DNA of 64,000 nt from a virus. The DNA lies in IMG/VR virus record IMGVR_UViG_3300031787_007614, positions 300,405-364,404 of that record. One strand, written 5' to 3'. Shown here piece after piece: positions 37,601 to 43,991 of the stretch (position 1 is its first letter; the number at the start of each line of letters is the position of its first letter). The notes beneath the pieces were generated by a model. The model saw only the letters and a list, made by a program, of their open reading frames with translations, was not told where the DNA came from and ran no database searches. Made by a program: the position numbers and the translations under genes.

Positions 37601-38274
37601 TCAGCAATGGTGAAATCAACGCTAATCGACACTTTGAACATCTAGCCAGTGCGACTTGTAATTTAAAAAATAAACTGCATCGTGTGGATGGTGTGAATGG
37701 ACGTGTGGCTGCTTATCATGCTGCCGCACAGGTCAGCGGTACACCTTGGTTCTTTGCAGTATTTGCTAAGTTGCAGGTCAATAAAGAATTTGACTGGAAC
37801 TGGCAACCTGACCGCATGCAACAGGCCAAACACTATATCTTTCATGCCAAGAATCCTCTCAATGGACTGGTATACGGACACCAGGCCATGATTGCATACA
37901 ACAAGAAGTTAGTGCTAGAGAACAAAGGTCTGGGCCTAGACTTCACACTAGACCAGCCACACGAAGTAGTACCCATCTTGTCAGGCACAGCATGGTACAC
38001 TGACTCACCGTGGATGGCCTGGCGTACTGCTTTCCGTGAAGTAATTAAACTGATGACCACTTTGCCTGATGTGGAAAGTGAATACCGCTTGAACAAATGG
38101 CTTGATATCAACAGCGACGAAGCGGACCCGCAGTGGAGTCGACTTGGTGCAGAAGATGCTGAGGAATATTACAACTCAGTCAACGGAGACTTTGCAGAAC
38201 TGCGAAAGAGTTATGATTGGGCTTGGCTGGCTAGCTATGCGTTTATTAAACGATCTCTAACAACTGATCAATAA
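34675..38274 (+). CDS. Giant repeat protein with C-terminal degenerate glycosyltransferase-like domain
   Basis: This 1199-residue protein has three parts. Residues ~25-90 form an N-terminal module ('FWWIHYLADLEHWDFSWEP'). Residues ~110-750 hold ten tandem units of about 65-70 residues with the consensus 'DYSWVPDPGDPPYIYVFGNQ', then 'MPTVEYxVPGATERKYMD'. A further module ('DFDFSWHPETWQS') follows. The last ~240 residues are homologous to the DGD protein at 13481: 'VDGVNG', 'NPLNGLVYG' and 'SPWMAWRTAFREVIK' align, but the DGD is replaced ('FAVFAKL'). The enzyme site therefore looks lost. It may be a binding scaffold or a virion-bound lectin-like protein. No signal peptide. Confidence 0.85.
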   Translation: MFDVFYSGKKPNVVVGVQEAESIDHARQLSRTRYFWWIHYLADLEHWDFSWEPVPWQSHQRHAWANQHQPDAGIYLVPANWDGQETNYHSAPAIHHGVDANYWHIPGWIDATSIDPQWSPDPMDPPYIYEFPVEWGWDRIGGPQYRVPGASEIKYVNAFVTKTQHNPLPWFQHCEFNWTDEAYRWRPCPEDPPYIYVFGNQWYPAEVMPTVEYRVPGATERKYMDLRVQLPERHTNHWHTLHDCEWDYSWVPDPGDPPYIYVFGNQHWPAEKMPTVEYHVPGATERKYMHMTARLLSDKTNWTIHEYIKRWDYSWVPDPGDPPYIYIWGNQHWPGEIMPTLTYTMPGATDIKYVDGPQPELGSCMGNWEWCEDINDSEWDWTWVPNPKDPPYIYVFGNQWNPPELKASIKYHVDGATEVKYMDRRTTRLPQPDLFTNVLPVTQFDYSWEPDPTDPPMTYVFGSQWNPGVLEPAVTYSTGGTEIKYVDNIIAQVAPNPESWTLLDDVIEFDYSWRPNPTDPPYIYVFGNQWLSAEVRPALEYHVPGATERKYMDHPRAQRRGNPELFVKLHPCAFDWSWEPEPGSPPYKYVFGNQWHAAEIMPTVEYNMPGATELKYMDEPKAKLPENPNRPWYNVVESDMDYSWVPDPGDPPYIYVFGNQWHSAEIMPTVEYRMPGATERKYVDISAQLLPDLTHWHIPDHVDVTDMDFSWVPDPGEPPYIYQFATQHQKTGGPQYRVPCASEVKYVDMMRAEVKREAVPIFEIDHMDGNAGQIPNVVKKIRYFDNYRDTLIRLAKSLVGEYEHVWVCSSICDYTDFDFSWHPETWQSTMLHVFPSNKQKFGDTFYMHVPTFAERAEKKQLLEWYSVNYVSRRAVPRRPMPVIVHDGDSQVDAVKSQDFVGPLAMFTNHDYVPSDLVTVPLWRQETKTIVPVSSGAGSVVVPKVAVPFIKTQLYDYPHIDKTQRMLKDKPLDIVFISNGEINANRHFEHLASATCNLKNKLHRVDGVNGRVAAYHAAAQVSGTPWFFAVFAKLQVNKEFDWNWQPDRMQQAKHYIFHAKNPLNGLVYGHQAMIAYNKKLVLENKGLGLDFTLDQPHEVVPILSGTAWYTDSPWMAWRTAFREVIKLMTTLPDVESEYRLNKWLDINSDEADPQWSRLGAEDAEEYYNSVNGDFAELRKSYDWAWLASYAFIKRSLTTDQ

Positions 38275-39346
38275 TGTATTCTACCTCTAAGTCTGTAAGC
38301 TCAGGGTAGATAGGCAAACTCAAACATCTGCGGCTAAGTGCATAACTGGCACTCAACATGTCTGGCCCTTGGTACTGTTGGAATACAGGCAGTTCCTGTA
38401 GTGGTTCGGCATAGTGGATCTTGGTTTCAATCTTGCGCAAAGAGAGATTGCGTTGCACAATGTCACGTTGATCCACTTCAATCACAAACTTGTGATAGCA
38501 ATGTTTGTCAAAATTGCTTTTGTCAATCAATGATCGTATGGGTGACTTTTCCAAGCGGTTCATCCAATAGGCAGCAATAGTACTTCTACGACTTTGCCAT
38601 GCAGCCAAGTGCCGGGTCTTGATCATCATTTGCGCACAGTCCACCTCACTCATGCGTGAGTTGGTGCCTATTTCGCTGTGCTTGAGATACTTGCCGTTGT
38701 TTACATAGTCTCTAGCAAACTCTTGCAGTTCATACCTGTTGGTCACTACAGCACCACCGTTGCCGTAGTTGGCAAAGTTTTTTGTAGGGTCAAAACTTAT
38801 AGCGGCTGATTCGCTATGTCTATGGCATTTGTCGGCCAACCAGTGCTGTGCGGCATCTTCCACAATGATGTCGCCGTGATTGCGCCAGTGCTGATGAACA
38901 CTCTGTCCATACAGGCCAACAAGGCACACTGCTTGATAACTTAGGTCTCGAGGCAACTTTCTATAGTCCATTTGCCCATAGTTGTCTGTGTCCAAGATGT
39001 AGATATTCCAGCCGGCTCGAATCCAAGCATTGGCAGTGGCTGGATAGGTCAGCGCAGGTATGACCACTGTGGGTGGTGTGATGCCGATCTTGCTTCTAAA
39101 GTATTCAGCAATGATCTCTAGGGCATGTGTGCCTGAGTGACACAAGGTAGCATACTTGACACCGTTCTTTCTGCTGATCCAATGCGCAAACTCAGCAGTA
39201 TAGTTGCCATCCATCAGTTGTCCCGAACGCAACACTTCATCAGTCACGTCCAGGATTTCCTGTCGGAGATTGTTATACTGCTTGCGGAGACCAGTAAACG
39301 GAATTGTTAAGCCAGTGGTAGTAATTTTCAAATCCTTCTTGAACAT
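38246..39346 (-). CDS. DegT/DnrJ/EryC1/StrS sugar aminotransferase
   Basis: This PLP-dependent fold-I enzyme has about 366 residues. Visible motifs are 'CHSGTHALEII' (phosphate-binding), 'VVIPALTYPATANA', 'IIVEDAAQH' (pyridine-binding Asp) and 'SFDPTKNFANYGNGG' with the Schiff-base Lys. The length is right for nucleotide-sugar aminotransferases, which make amino sugars from keto sugars with glutamate as donor. ATG 39346 is chosen; a longer frame starts at 39361. It overlaps the epimerase gene upstream by about 70 bp and converges with the giant repeat gene (29-bp overlap). It likely works with the epimerase. Confidence 0.9.
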   Translation of the reverse strand: MFKKDLKITTTGLTIPFTGLRKQYNNLRQEILDVTDEVLRSGQLMDGNYTAEFAHWISRKNGVKYATLCHSGTHALEIIAEYFRSKIGITPPTVVIPALTYPATANAWIRAGWNIYILDTDNYGQMDYRKLPRDLSYQAVCLVGLYGQSVHQHWRNHGDIIVEDAAQHWLADKCHRHSESAAISFDPTKNFANYGNGGAVVTNRYELQEFARDYVNNGKYLKHSEIGTNSRMSEVDCAQMMIKTRHLAAWQSRRSTIAAYWMNRLEKSPIRSLIDKSNFDKHCYHKFVIEVDQRDIVQRNLSLRKIETKIHYAEPLQELPVFQQYQGPDMLSASYALSRRCLSLPIYPELTDLEVEYIIDQLLEIV

Positions 39347-40241
39347 CAACCCGGGGATCAAAGCCTAATACTTGTCTGGCCTTGTCGATATTTAGTGCGC
39401 CACGGCTGGGAAAGTCTGCGTCTTTGTCTTTTACTTCTATTGAGCCCGAGCCCACAATGTCAACCACCATTTGGGCGGCCTGGAGGAGTGAGACTGAATG
39501 AGATTTAGTGATATTGTAAGTGTCGTTCGCAGCACCCACTTCCAATGCAGCCGCCACAATGCCATCCGCAGCGTCATCAACATAGGTAAAGTCAAGAGTC
39601 TCTCCCGCTCCGTTGACATTGAGAACTTGACCACGCATGGCTCGGAGCATAAATTTTGCCACAACACGATCTTCAACATCCAACGGACCGTATACCGCTG
39701 AGGGGCGTATAATAACATATTCCATTCCTGTTCGACGAGCATAATCTTTTACCAGCCATTCTCCTGCAAGTTTCATGATGCCGTATTGTCCAATTGGATT
39801 GCACGGAGCATCCTCAGTTACCTGATCGTCGAAGTCTCCGTACACCATTGAGCTTGAGATGTACACAAAGCGTCTAACACCGTATCTTTTGGCACTCTCA
39901 AGAACGTTGATCAGGCCACGCATCATTACATCAGCGCCGTGTGCAGGATTGGCGTTGACAACTTTCTGACGTGGAAATGAGGCCATATGGACAATCACTT
40001 CAGGCTGTTGAACTCTGATCACATAGTCAATGGTGTCCGCAGTTTCAATTGAGGCTGCATACAAAGGATGCCGATCAATCTTGACGGCTCGTTCTTCCAT
40101 CAAGTAGTCTAATTCGGCCTGTGGAATAATGCCATAGTTGGTTTTGTTGTCAATGATGCTGACTGTGTGACCCTGGCGTTTGAGCCTTTGCACCACATTG
40201 TGTCCAATTAGGCCGTAGCCACCAGTTGTTAGTATTTTCAT
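39273..40241 (-). CDS. NAD-dependent nucleotide-sugar epimerase/dehydratase (extended SDR)
   Basis: Start at 40241 is set by GGAG about nine bases upstream and by the N-terminal 'MKILTTGGYGLIGHN' Rossmann glycine motif. 'YISSSMVYGD' and 'GQYGIMKLAGE' supply the catalytic Ser/Thr-Tyr-x-x-x-Lys set of extended SDR enzymes. 'RPSAVYGP' and 'LDFTYVDDAADGI' are typical substrate-side motifs. At 322 residues it is normal for the family. It would interconvert or dehydrate an NDP-sugar in the cytoplasm and feeds logically into the coupled aminotransferase. Substrate is not predictable. Confidence 0.92.
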   Translation of the reverse strand: MKILTTGGYGLIGHNVVQRLKRQGHTVSIIDNKTNYGIIPQAELDYLMEERAVKIDRHPLYAASIETADTIDYVIRVQQPEVIVHMASFPRQKVVNANPAHGADVMMRGLINVLESAKRYGVRRFVYISSSMVYGDFDDQVTEDAPCNPIGQYGIMKLAGEWLVKDYARRTGMEYVIIRPSAVYGPLDVEDRVVAKFMLRAMRGQVLNVNGAGETLDFTYVDDAADGIVAAALEVGAANDTYNITKSHSVSLLQAAQMVVDIVGSGSIEVKDKDADFPSRGALNIDKARQVLGFDPRVDVQEGFENYYHWLNNSVYWSPQAV

Positions 40242-40519
40242 TTGTTTCTCCACTTCATTTGATACCACATATAGACTCGTTCGTCCATTATGGTAAAGTT
40301 GCCTGCTCTACTGTAGTCCCAAAAACGCCCATTGATATATTGTCCTGGATAGCCATAAGTTTCGATCAACCAACGCTCTTGCTCTATAGTATGCACACCT
40401 TTGTGTTTGTACAGTGTCATTGGCACAAACTTTTCACCATCCCATACCTGCTTGCGCACCGGAGGTGGGAGAACTATATCTGACTCGTCGGCATATTCTA
40501 TTACTGGTTGCCACCCCAT
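40238..40519 (-). CDS. Small hypothetical protein, 93 aa
   Basis: ATG 40519 is preceded by GGAGG at a good distance and overlaps the upstream gene by 19 bp. The protein has the sequence style 'VWDGEKFVPMTLYKHKGVHT' and ends 'WYQMKWRNK'. Its layout resembles the next gene (40501-40830): 'MGWQPV/THWQPS' starts, 'DGEKFV/DGKWIS' and 'MKW/LKW' ends. The two may be diverged tandem duplicates. It is translationally coupled to the epimerase (4-bp overlap at 40238-40241). Function unknown. Confidence 0.75.
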   Translation of the reverse strand: MGWQPVIEYADESDIVLPPPVRKQVWDGEKFVPMTLYKHKGVHTIEQERWLIETYGYPGQYINGRFWDYSRAGNFTIMDERVYMWYQMKWRNK

Positions 40520-40830
40520 TTGAGCCTCCAGAAACATTCATTCTGTTCGCTGAGTCTGGCCACAATATCATAACGATGCCCGTAACTGGCATAGTCAGTA
40601 GTTCTGTGCCAGTAAGGTTTTTCCACAGCATGTTCCATGACGAATTTACCAGCATCACTTTCTTGCCATTCGTAAATGGGCTGTGCCACAAACAGGTCTG
40701 GATCTTCAACATCGCCCATGCGGATGGTGTGTACTATAACATCACGGAAACTGATCCATTTACCATCAACCCATTTGGTTTGAGATGGTTGCCAGTGAGT
40801 GGGTTTGGTATGATCTTGTGTGATGCCCAT
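40501..40830 (-). CDS. Small hypothetical protein, 109 aa
   Basis: This 109-residue protein has 'THWQPSQTKWVDGKWISF' and 'DVIVHTIRMGDVEDPDLF', then a Trp/Tyr-rich C-terminus. A sigma70-like promoter (40836-40864) ends five bases before its ATG, implying a leaderless mRNA. It is probably related to the downstream 93-residue protein. It leads the transcription unit that continues into the epimerase and aminotransferase genes. Function unknown. Confidence 0.75.
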   Translation of the reverse strand: MGITQDHTKPTHWQPSQTKWVDGKWISFRDVIVHTIRMGDVEDPDLFVAQPIYEWQESDAGKFVMEHAVEKPYWHRTTDYASYGHRYDIVARLSEQNECFWRLKWGGNQ

Positions 40831-40835
40831 GTGCT

Positions 40836-40864
40836 AGTATAGCACACCGACTATGATTGTGCAA
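40836..40864 (-). promoter_or_regulatory. Sigma70-like promoter TTGCAC-17-TATACT
   Basis: On the minus strand, -35 TTGCAC (40864-40859) and -10 TATACT (40841-40836) are 17 bp apart, with TGC directly before the -10 (extended -10). It lies at the 3' end of thyX and ends five bases before the ATG at 40830. Confidence 0.65.
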
Positions 40865-41543
40865 CCAAGTCTGCAGCCATTGGAAAGATTGCAGTAATGG
40901 CCTGGGCACAAGCACGGGCAATATCCATGTGTTCTTTTTGGGTGCCATTGCTGGCACGAAGTTCGATGTAATGTATCCACGAGCGCAATGTACCGTTCAT
41001 GTACATGCGGCTAACAGTGAGACCTTCGGGCAACACTGCACGAGCTTGTTCTTTGGCAATACCGTTGTCAATAGCCCACTTGTACTCTTTCTTCACAGCA
41101 TACAACACACGCTTTTGAGCACGTTCCCACTCGTAAGCAAGAAGCTTCTGCTCCTCATCCTCCATGTCCAAGTCTACGCTGTTCTGTCTATTCCGGGTGT
41201 CTTGGAATCGTGCCTCACGTAACACAAACGCCTCATCGAGTTCAGCTGTAGGATCAGCATATCGCTGGGAGAACTCTTGAAAGCTGAAACTTCTGTGACG
41301 TAGAATCTGTCGCGCAATGTCACGGGTGGTGACAATTTCCATGCAGGCAGAGACCATTTCGAGTGGGCTCCAGTGCTGGTGCTTGATAAGGTATCTGATG
41401 AGTCGTTCGCTTGTGTCTGTGTTGAATTGATTGGCTGGGTTGGACACACGGGCGCAATACGCAATGAGTTCCTGAGCGTCATCAACACCTTGGGATCTAA
41501 ATGATTCAGTTGGTTGACTGTAGGAAAGTAGCTTAACATTCAT
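40851..41543 (-). CDS. thyX: Flavin-dependent thymidylate synthase
   Basis: The 230-residue protein carries the ThyX motif in the form 'RHRSFSFQEFSQRY' (consensus RHRxxSxxxxSxR), with 'ARVSNPANQ' and 'HWSPLEMV' N-terminal to it. It converts dUMP to dTMP using FAD, NADPH and methylene-tetrahydrofolate, supplying thymidylate for phage DNA synthesis. The length is normal. It overlaps the upstream gene by 4 bp and belongs to the leftward early/middle block. It is common in marine phages in place of ThyA. Confidence 0.95.
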   Translation of the reverse strand: MNVKLLSYSQPTESFRSQGVDDAQELIAYCARVSNPANQFNTDTSERLIRYLIKHQHWSPLEMVSACMEIVTTRDIARQILRHRSFSFQEFSQRYADPTAELDEAFVLREARFQDTRNRQNSVDLDMEDEEQKLLAYEWERAQKRVLYAVKKEYKWAIDNGIAKEQARAVLPEGLTVSRMYMNGTLRSWIHYIELRASNGTQKEHMDIARACAQAITAIFPMAADLVAQS

Positions 41544-41845
41544 TTTAATTTGATAAGAATTTTATCAGTTTCGGGTTGTACAATTTCGGCAACAGCCGCG
41601 GCATCAACAATAAAGTTAACGGTATGAAGATCAGCTTCAATTTCACTAAGTGTGCGGCCCACAACAATCTCTAGTTCTTCACTGTCGAGACCCTGGCGCC
41701 GCAGTGTCTGCAGATTGATGGTTTTCTGTTTGCCACCTTTCTGCCGAATCACCACTTTTTTAATACATTCAAGTGGAATTTGTGTTTTGGTAACCTCATC
41801 AATGAGGTGCTCCCACTTGGCTAGAAATTCGTCACTGAACGGCAT
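41540..41845 (-). CDS. Conserved phage protein, 101 aa, unknown function
   Basis: Soluble 101-residue protein with 'VVIRQKGGKQKTINLQTLRRQG' (basic strand-loop) and 'EELEIVVGRTLSEIEADLHTVNF' (helical). Related proteins sit near ThyX or head genes in T4-like phages as far as I can judge, but no function is known to me. It overlaps the upstream gene by 14 bp and thyX by 4 bp, so it is translated as part of that operon. Confidence 0.8.
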   Translation of the reverse strand: MPFSDEFLAKWEHLIDEVTKTQIPLECIKKVVIRQKGGKQKTINLQTLRRQGLDSEELEIVVGRTLSEIEADLHTVNFIVDAAAVAEIVQPETDKILIKLK

Positions 41846-42560
41846 GTGCGGTTACCTTGGCAGGTCGACCACGTTTCTTTGCTGGTGCAGCCACAGGTGC
41901 TTGCACGGTGTTGTTTACAACCACTCCAGGAAACATACGTTCAGCTTCTTTTTTCATTCTAGCAGCTTCGTTGATCAAGCCCTGTGCGTCAGCTTCCATG
42001 CGCTTGGCTTGCGTTAACATATTTGATGCAAGTGTTTTGTCATCCAGTGCATTGGAGGCATCGGCTTGCATGACTGGCATGCCGGCACGTTGTTGAGCAG
42101 CTTCTTGTTCTAAACGTTGACGTTTGAACTCTTGCTCGGCCTGGCGCTTTTGCGCAGGATCAACCAAGCCAGAATTTGAATCTAGATCAGCCATGCGTTT
42201 GGCAGCATCTTGACCTGATTCCATTTCTTTGACCAGTCGATTGAGTTCGTCTAGCTTGACTGAACTGGTTGTGGTAGGAGTAACAATAACTTGATTGGTA
42301 GGAATCTTTTTAAGCATGCCTTCTTTGTGCAATGCTTCAAGGATTGCACGACCATCAGGCAGCAAGCTACGATGTAATGCATTGGCTAATGAAGTTTCTT
42401 GTTGTCCTGTTGGACTTTCTAACACTCTCATTACGGTATCATGAATGTGTGTGGGCAACACATCTGGATAAATTACAAGGCACATGTGATCTTCGCCAGG
42501 TATCTCTCTGAATATAATTGCGACCTTTCGATCGCCGTGACGTCCTACGTGTTTAAGCAT
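41832..42560 (-). CDS. Conserved phage protein with coiled-coil region, 242 aa
   Basis: Start at 42560 follows AAGGAGATCAAA. The N-terminal ~90 residues are mixed alpha/beta ('VAIIFREIPGEDHMCLVIYP'). Residues ~120-210 are Lys/Glu/Gln/Ala-rich, likely coiled-coil. The tail contains 'AKKRGRPAK', an AT-hook-like basic stretch that may bind DNA. It overlaps its neighbours on both sides. A DNA-associated or scaffold role is possible but unproven. Confidence 0.78.
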   Translation of the reverse strand: MLKHVGRHGDRKVAIIFREIPGEDHMCLVIYPDVLPTHIHDTVMRVLESPTGQQETSLANALHRSLLPDGRAILEALHKEGMLKKIPTNQVIVTPTTTSSVKLDELNRLVKEMESGQDAAKRMADLDSNSGLVDPAQKRQAEQEFKRQRLEQEAAQQRAGMPVMQADASNALDDKTLASNMLTQAKRMEADAQGLINEAARMKKEAERMFPGVVVNNTVQAPVAAPAKKRGRPAKVTAHAVQ

Positions 42561-42747
42561 TTTGATCTCCTTGTGCTTGTTGTGCTTGTAGTTGAGCTTG
42601 ACTATGGTCGAGAAACTTAGACAGTTTGTCATAGAGTCCACCAACAGTGCTCATTTCGGCTGCTTTGAATGCACCCCGATTGCAAGCCGCTTCGAGAAGC
42701 GACTTCATTGAAGCCATATCGGCTAGGGTAAGTTGTACATTTTCCAT
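42553..42747 (-). CDS. Small phage protein, 64 aa
   Basis: The protein is helical and ends in a Gln/Ala-rich tail ('QAQLQAQQAQGDQ'). It begins 'MENVQLTLADMASMKSLLEAA'. Its stop overlaps the next start by 8 bp. Proteins of this style are common in T4-like marine phages. No known function; oligomerisation through the helix is plausible. Confidence 0.75.
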   Translation of the reverse strand: MENVQLTLADMASMKSLLEAACNRGAFKAAEMSTVGGLYDKLSKFLDHSQAQLQAQQAQGDQNA

Positions 42748-42785
42748 ACAGATATTTAATATATAAACATCTGACGGAAATGTTT

Positions 42786-42992
42786 TTATGGGGTATTTTG
42801 GAAGAATTTGTTGGCCTTTTGGACAGCCTCTTCAATGGTCAGCGCAGGCACTATCACAAATGCCTGGTTGCTCACTATCTCCATGTCGTAAGGTATGCTA
42901 CCAGTAAAACAAAAATCTTCTGGCACTTCCACCTGCACTTCAAAGTCCTGCATGCGGCGTGCTCGATCAATTACGTCAAGATGATCGCTCAC
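42786..42992 (-). CDS. Small hypothetical protein, 68 aa
   Basis: This acidic 68-residue protein contains 'FEVQVEVPEDFCFTGSIPYD' and a C-terminal helix 'IEEAVQKANKFFQN'. Its start overlaps the upstream gene's stop (ATGA, 42989-42992). I do not recognise a family. A 38-bp gap with an AT-rich stretch follows before the next gene. Confidence 0.75.
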   Translation of the reverse strand: MSDHLDVIDRARRMQDFEVQVEVPEDFCFTGSIPYDMEIVSNQAFVIVPALTIEEAVQKANKFFQNTP

Positions 42993-43177
42993 AGGATCTT
43001 ACGCTCGTGGATCAGTGTTTCAAAGGTATCCCAGACTTTTTGGAACTTGCGTTCGTAGTAGTCAATCAGGACCTTGGTGTCTTCAATGCTGGCACCTTGA
43101 TCAATGTACATTTGCAAATCATTCGTGATCTTCCAGCACTCCATAATTTCTTGCTCAAAATCAAAACGGTCACTCAT
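42989..43177 (-). CDS. Small hypothetical protein, 62 aa
   Basis: This all-helical 62-residue protein has 'MECWKITNDLQMYIDQGAS' and 'VLIDYYERKFQKVWDTFETL', as seen in short T4-like phage proteins. It is coupled on both sides by 4-bp overlaps. Function unknown. Confidence 0.78.
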   Translation of the reverse strand: MSDRFDFEQEIMECWKITNDLQMYIDQGASIEDTKVLIDYYERKFQKVWDTFETLIHERKIL

Positions 43178-43455
43178 TTGAACTCCTTTAGTTCTTTGGG
43201 TTTCACAAAAATAAAATTATGCACTCGGCCATCCAGCTTGATAGGCAAATCCAAATGCACACTCACACGCGGACCTTCTACTAAGTTTATCTGCGTGTCA
43301 TTGCCTACAGTGCCTCGGAATGGAATTTTGTTCCAAGTGCCTTGCACACGGTCTCCTATAAACCAAGTTGGCTTATATCCCACACGATTAAAATAATCAG
43401 TTTGATTACCCACGGGGCTGACTCCATTCATCACGTGCCAGTTTGAACTCTGCAT
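43174..43455 (-). CDS. Small hypothetical protein, 93 aa
   Basis: The beta-rich 93-residue protein has 'GDRVQGTWNKIPFRGTVGND' and 'VSVHLDLPIKLDGRVHNFIF', suggesting a small OB- or SH3-like barrel. ATG at 43455 or 43431 may be the start; both overlap the small membrane-protein gene upstream. It is coupled to the next gene by 4 bp. Function unknown. Confidence 0.75.
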   Translation of the reverse strand: MQSSNWHVMNGVSPVGNQTDYFNRVGYKPTWFIGDRVQGTWNKIPFRGTVGNDTQINLVEGPRVSVHLDLPIKLDGRVHNFIFVKPKELKEFK

Positions 43456-43546
43456 ACACTCGGCGGAGCATGGTCACCACAGGAATAAAGAAAAAGCCCG
43501 CAATAAATCCATACAGCAACCACTTTACGGCTTCCCATAAATCCAT
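43406..43546 (-). CDS. Small membrane protein, 46 aa
   Basis: This short frame encodes one strong transmembrane helix ('WLLYGFIAGFFFIPVVTML') followed by a basic, then polar tail, so the C-terminus is probably cytoplasmic. AGGA lies about ten bases upstream. It overlaps the stop of the upstream gene and the start of the 93-residue gene. Tiny single-span proteins are common in early phage regions, where they may alter the host envelope. Confidence 0.6.
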   Translation of the reverse strand: MDLWEAVKWLLYGFIAGFFFIPVVTMLRRVYAEFKLARDEWSQPRG

Positions 43547-43773
43547 CATACAATTTGTCCTAGTCCTGCATAGATAAGTTGATCCAGCTCTGTTTGATAA
43601 TCTGTACGACCCATTCTGCGTTTAAGCCAAATAGCGTTCAACAAATCTTTGGCACCATGCGAACTGTCAACAGGCAACTCGGCTCTAGACTCTAGTTCTT
43701 CTAAGAGATCTTCAGTATCAAAGTCACCAAGATCAACATCTACTTCTACTTCTGTGGTAATAGTTCTATACAT
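43546..43773 (-). CDS. Small acidic protein, 75 aa
   Basis: The N-terminus is a highly acidic strand ('TEVEVDVDLGDFDTEDLLEE'), followed by helices. ATG 43773 follows AGGA at 9-10 bases; a TTG lies two codons further up. It overlaps the upstream gene by 8 bp and the small membrane-protein gene by 1-4 bp. The strong negative charge near the N-terminus could mimic nucleic acid, but no evidence goes beyond that. Function unknown. Confidence 0.72.
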   Translation of the reverse strand: MYRTITTEVEVDVDLGDFDTEDLLEELESRAELPVDSSHGAKDLLNAIWLKRRMGRTDYQTELDQLIYAGLGQIV

Positions 43774-43990
43774 CTTCAATTCCTAATGTTGCAGGAGCAT
43801 GATCCAACACATCTTGATCATCGCGGCGATAAAAATGCGCATCTGGATCTGTTATGGTCACACACAAATCACTGTGAGCGATGTCGTAGTCAACAAAGTC
43901 TCCACTGCTATTGTATACTCTAAACAAATAGGTGTCAAGTAATGCACTGTAGATCAAATGCCCTTCCACGCCGTTTGCAGATTGTGTCAT
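43766..43990 (-). CDS. Small conserved phage protein, 74 aa
   Basis: ATG 43990 is preceded by GAGGAAAAG, giving a 74-residue protein. It contains 'YLFRVYNSSGDFVDYDIAHS' and 'ITDPDAHFYRRDDQDVLDH', a pattern I associate with short proteins of T4-like phages. A longer frame in the same phase runs back into the metallopeptidase/VWA gene and is not credible. Function unknown. Confidence 0.75.
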   Translation of the reverse strand: MTQSANGVEGHLIYSALLDTYLFRVYNSSGDFVDYDIAHSDLCVTITDPDAHFYRRDDQDVLDHAPATLGIEDV

Positions 43991-43991
43991 C

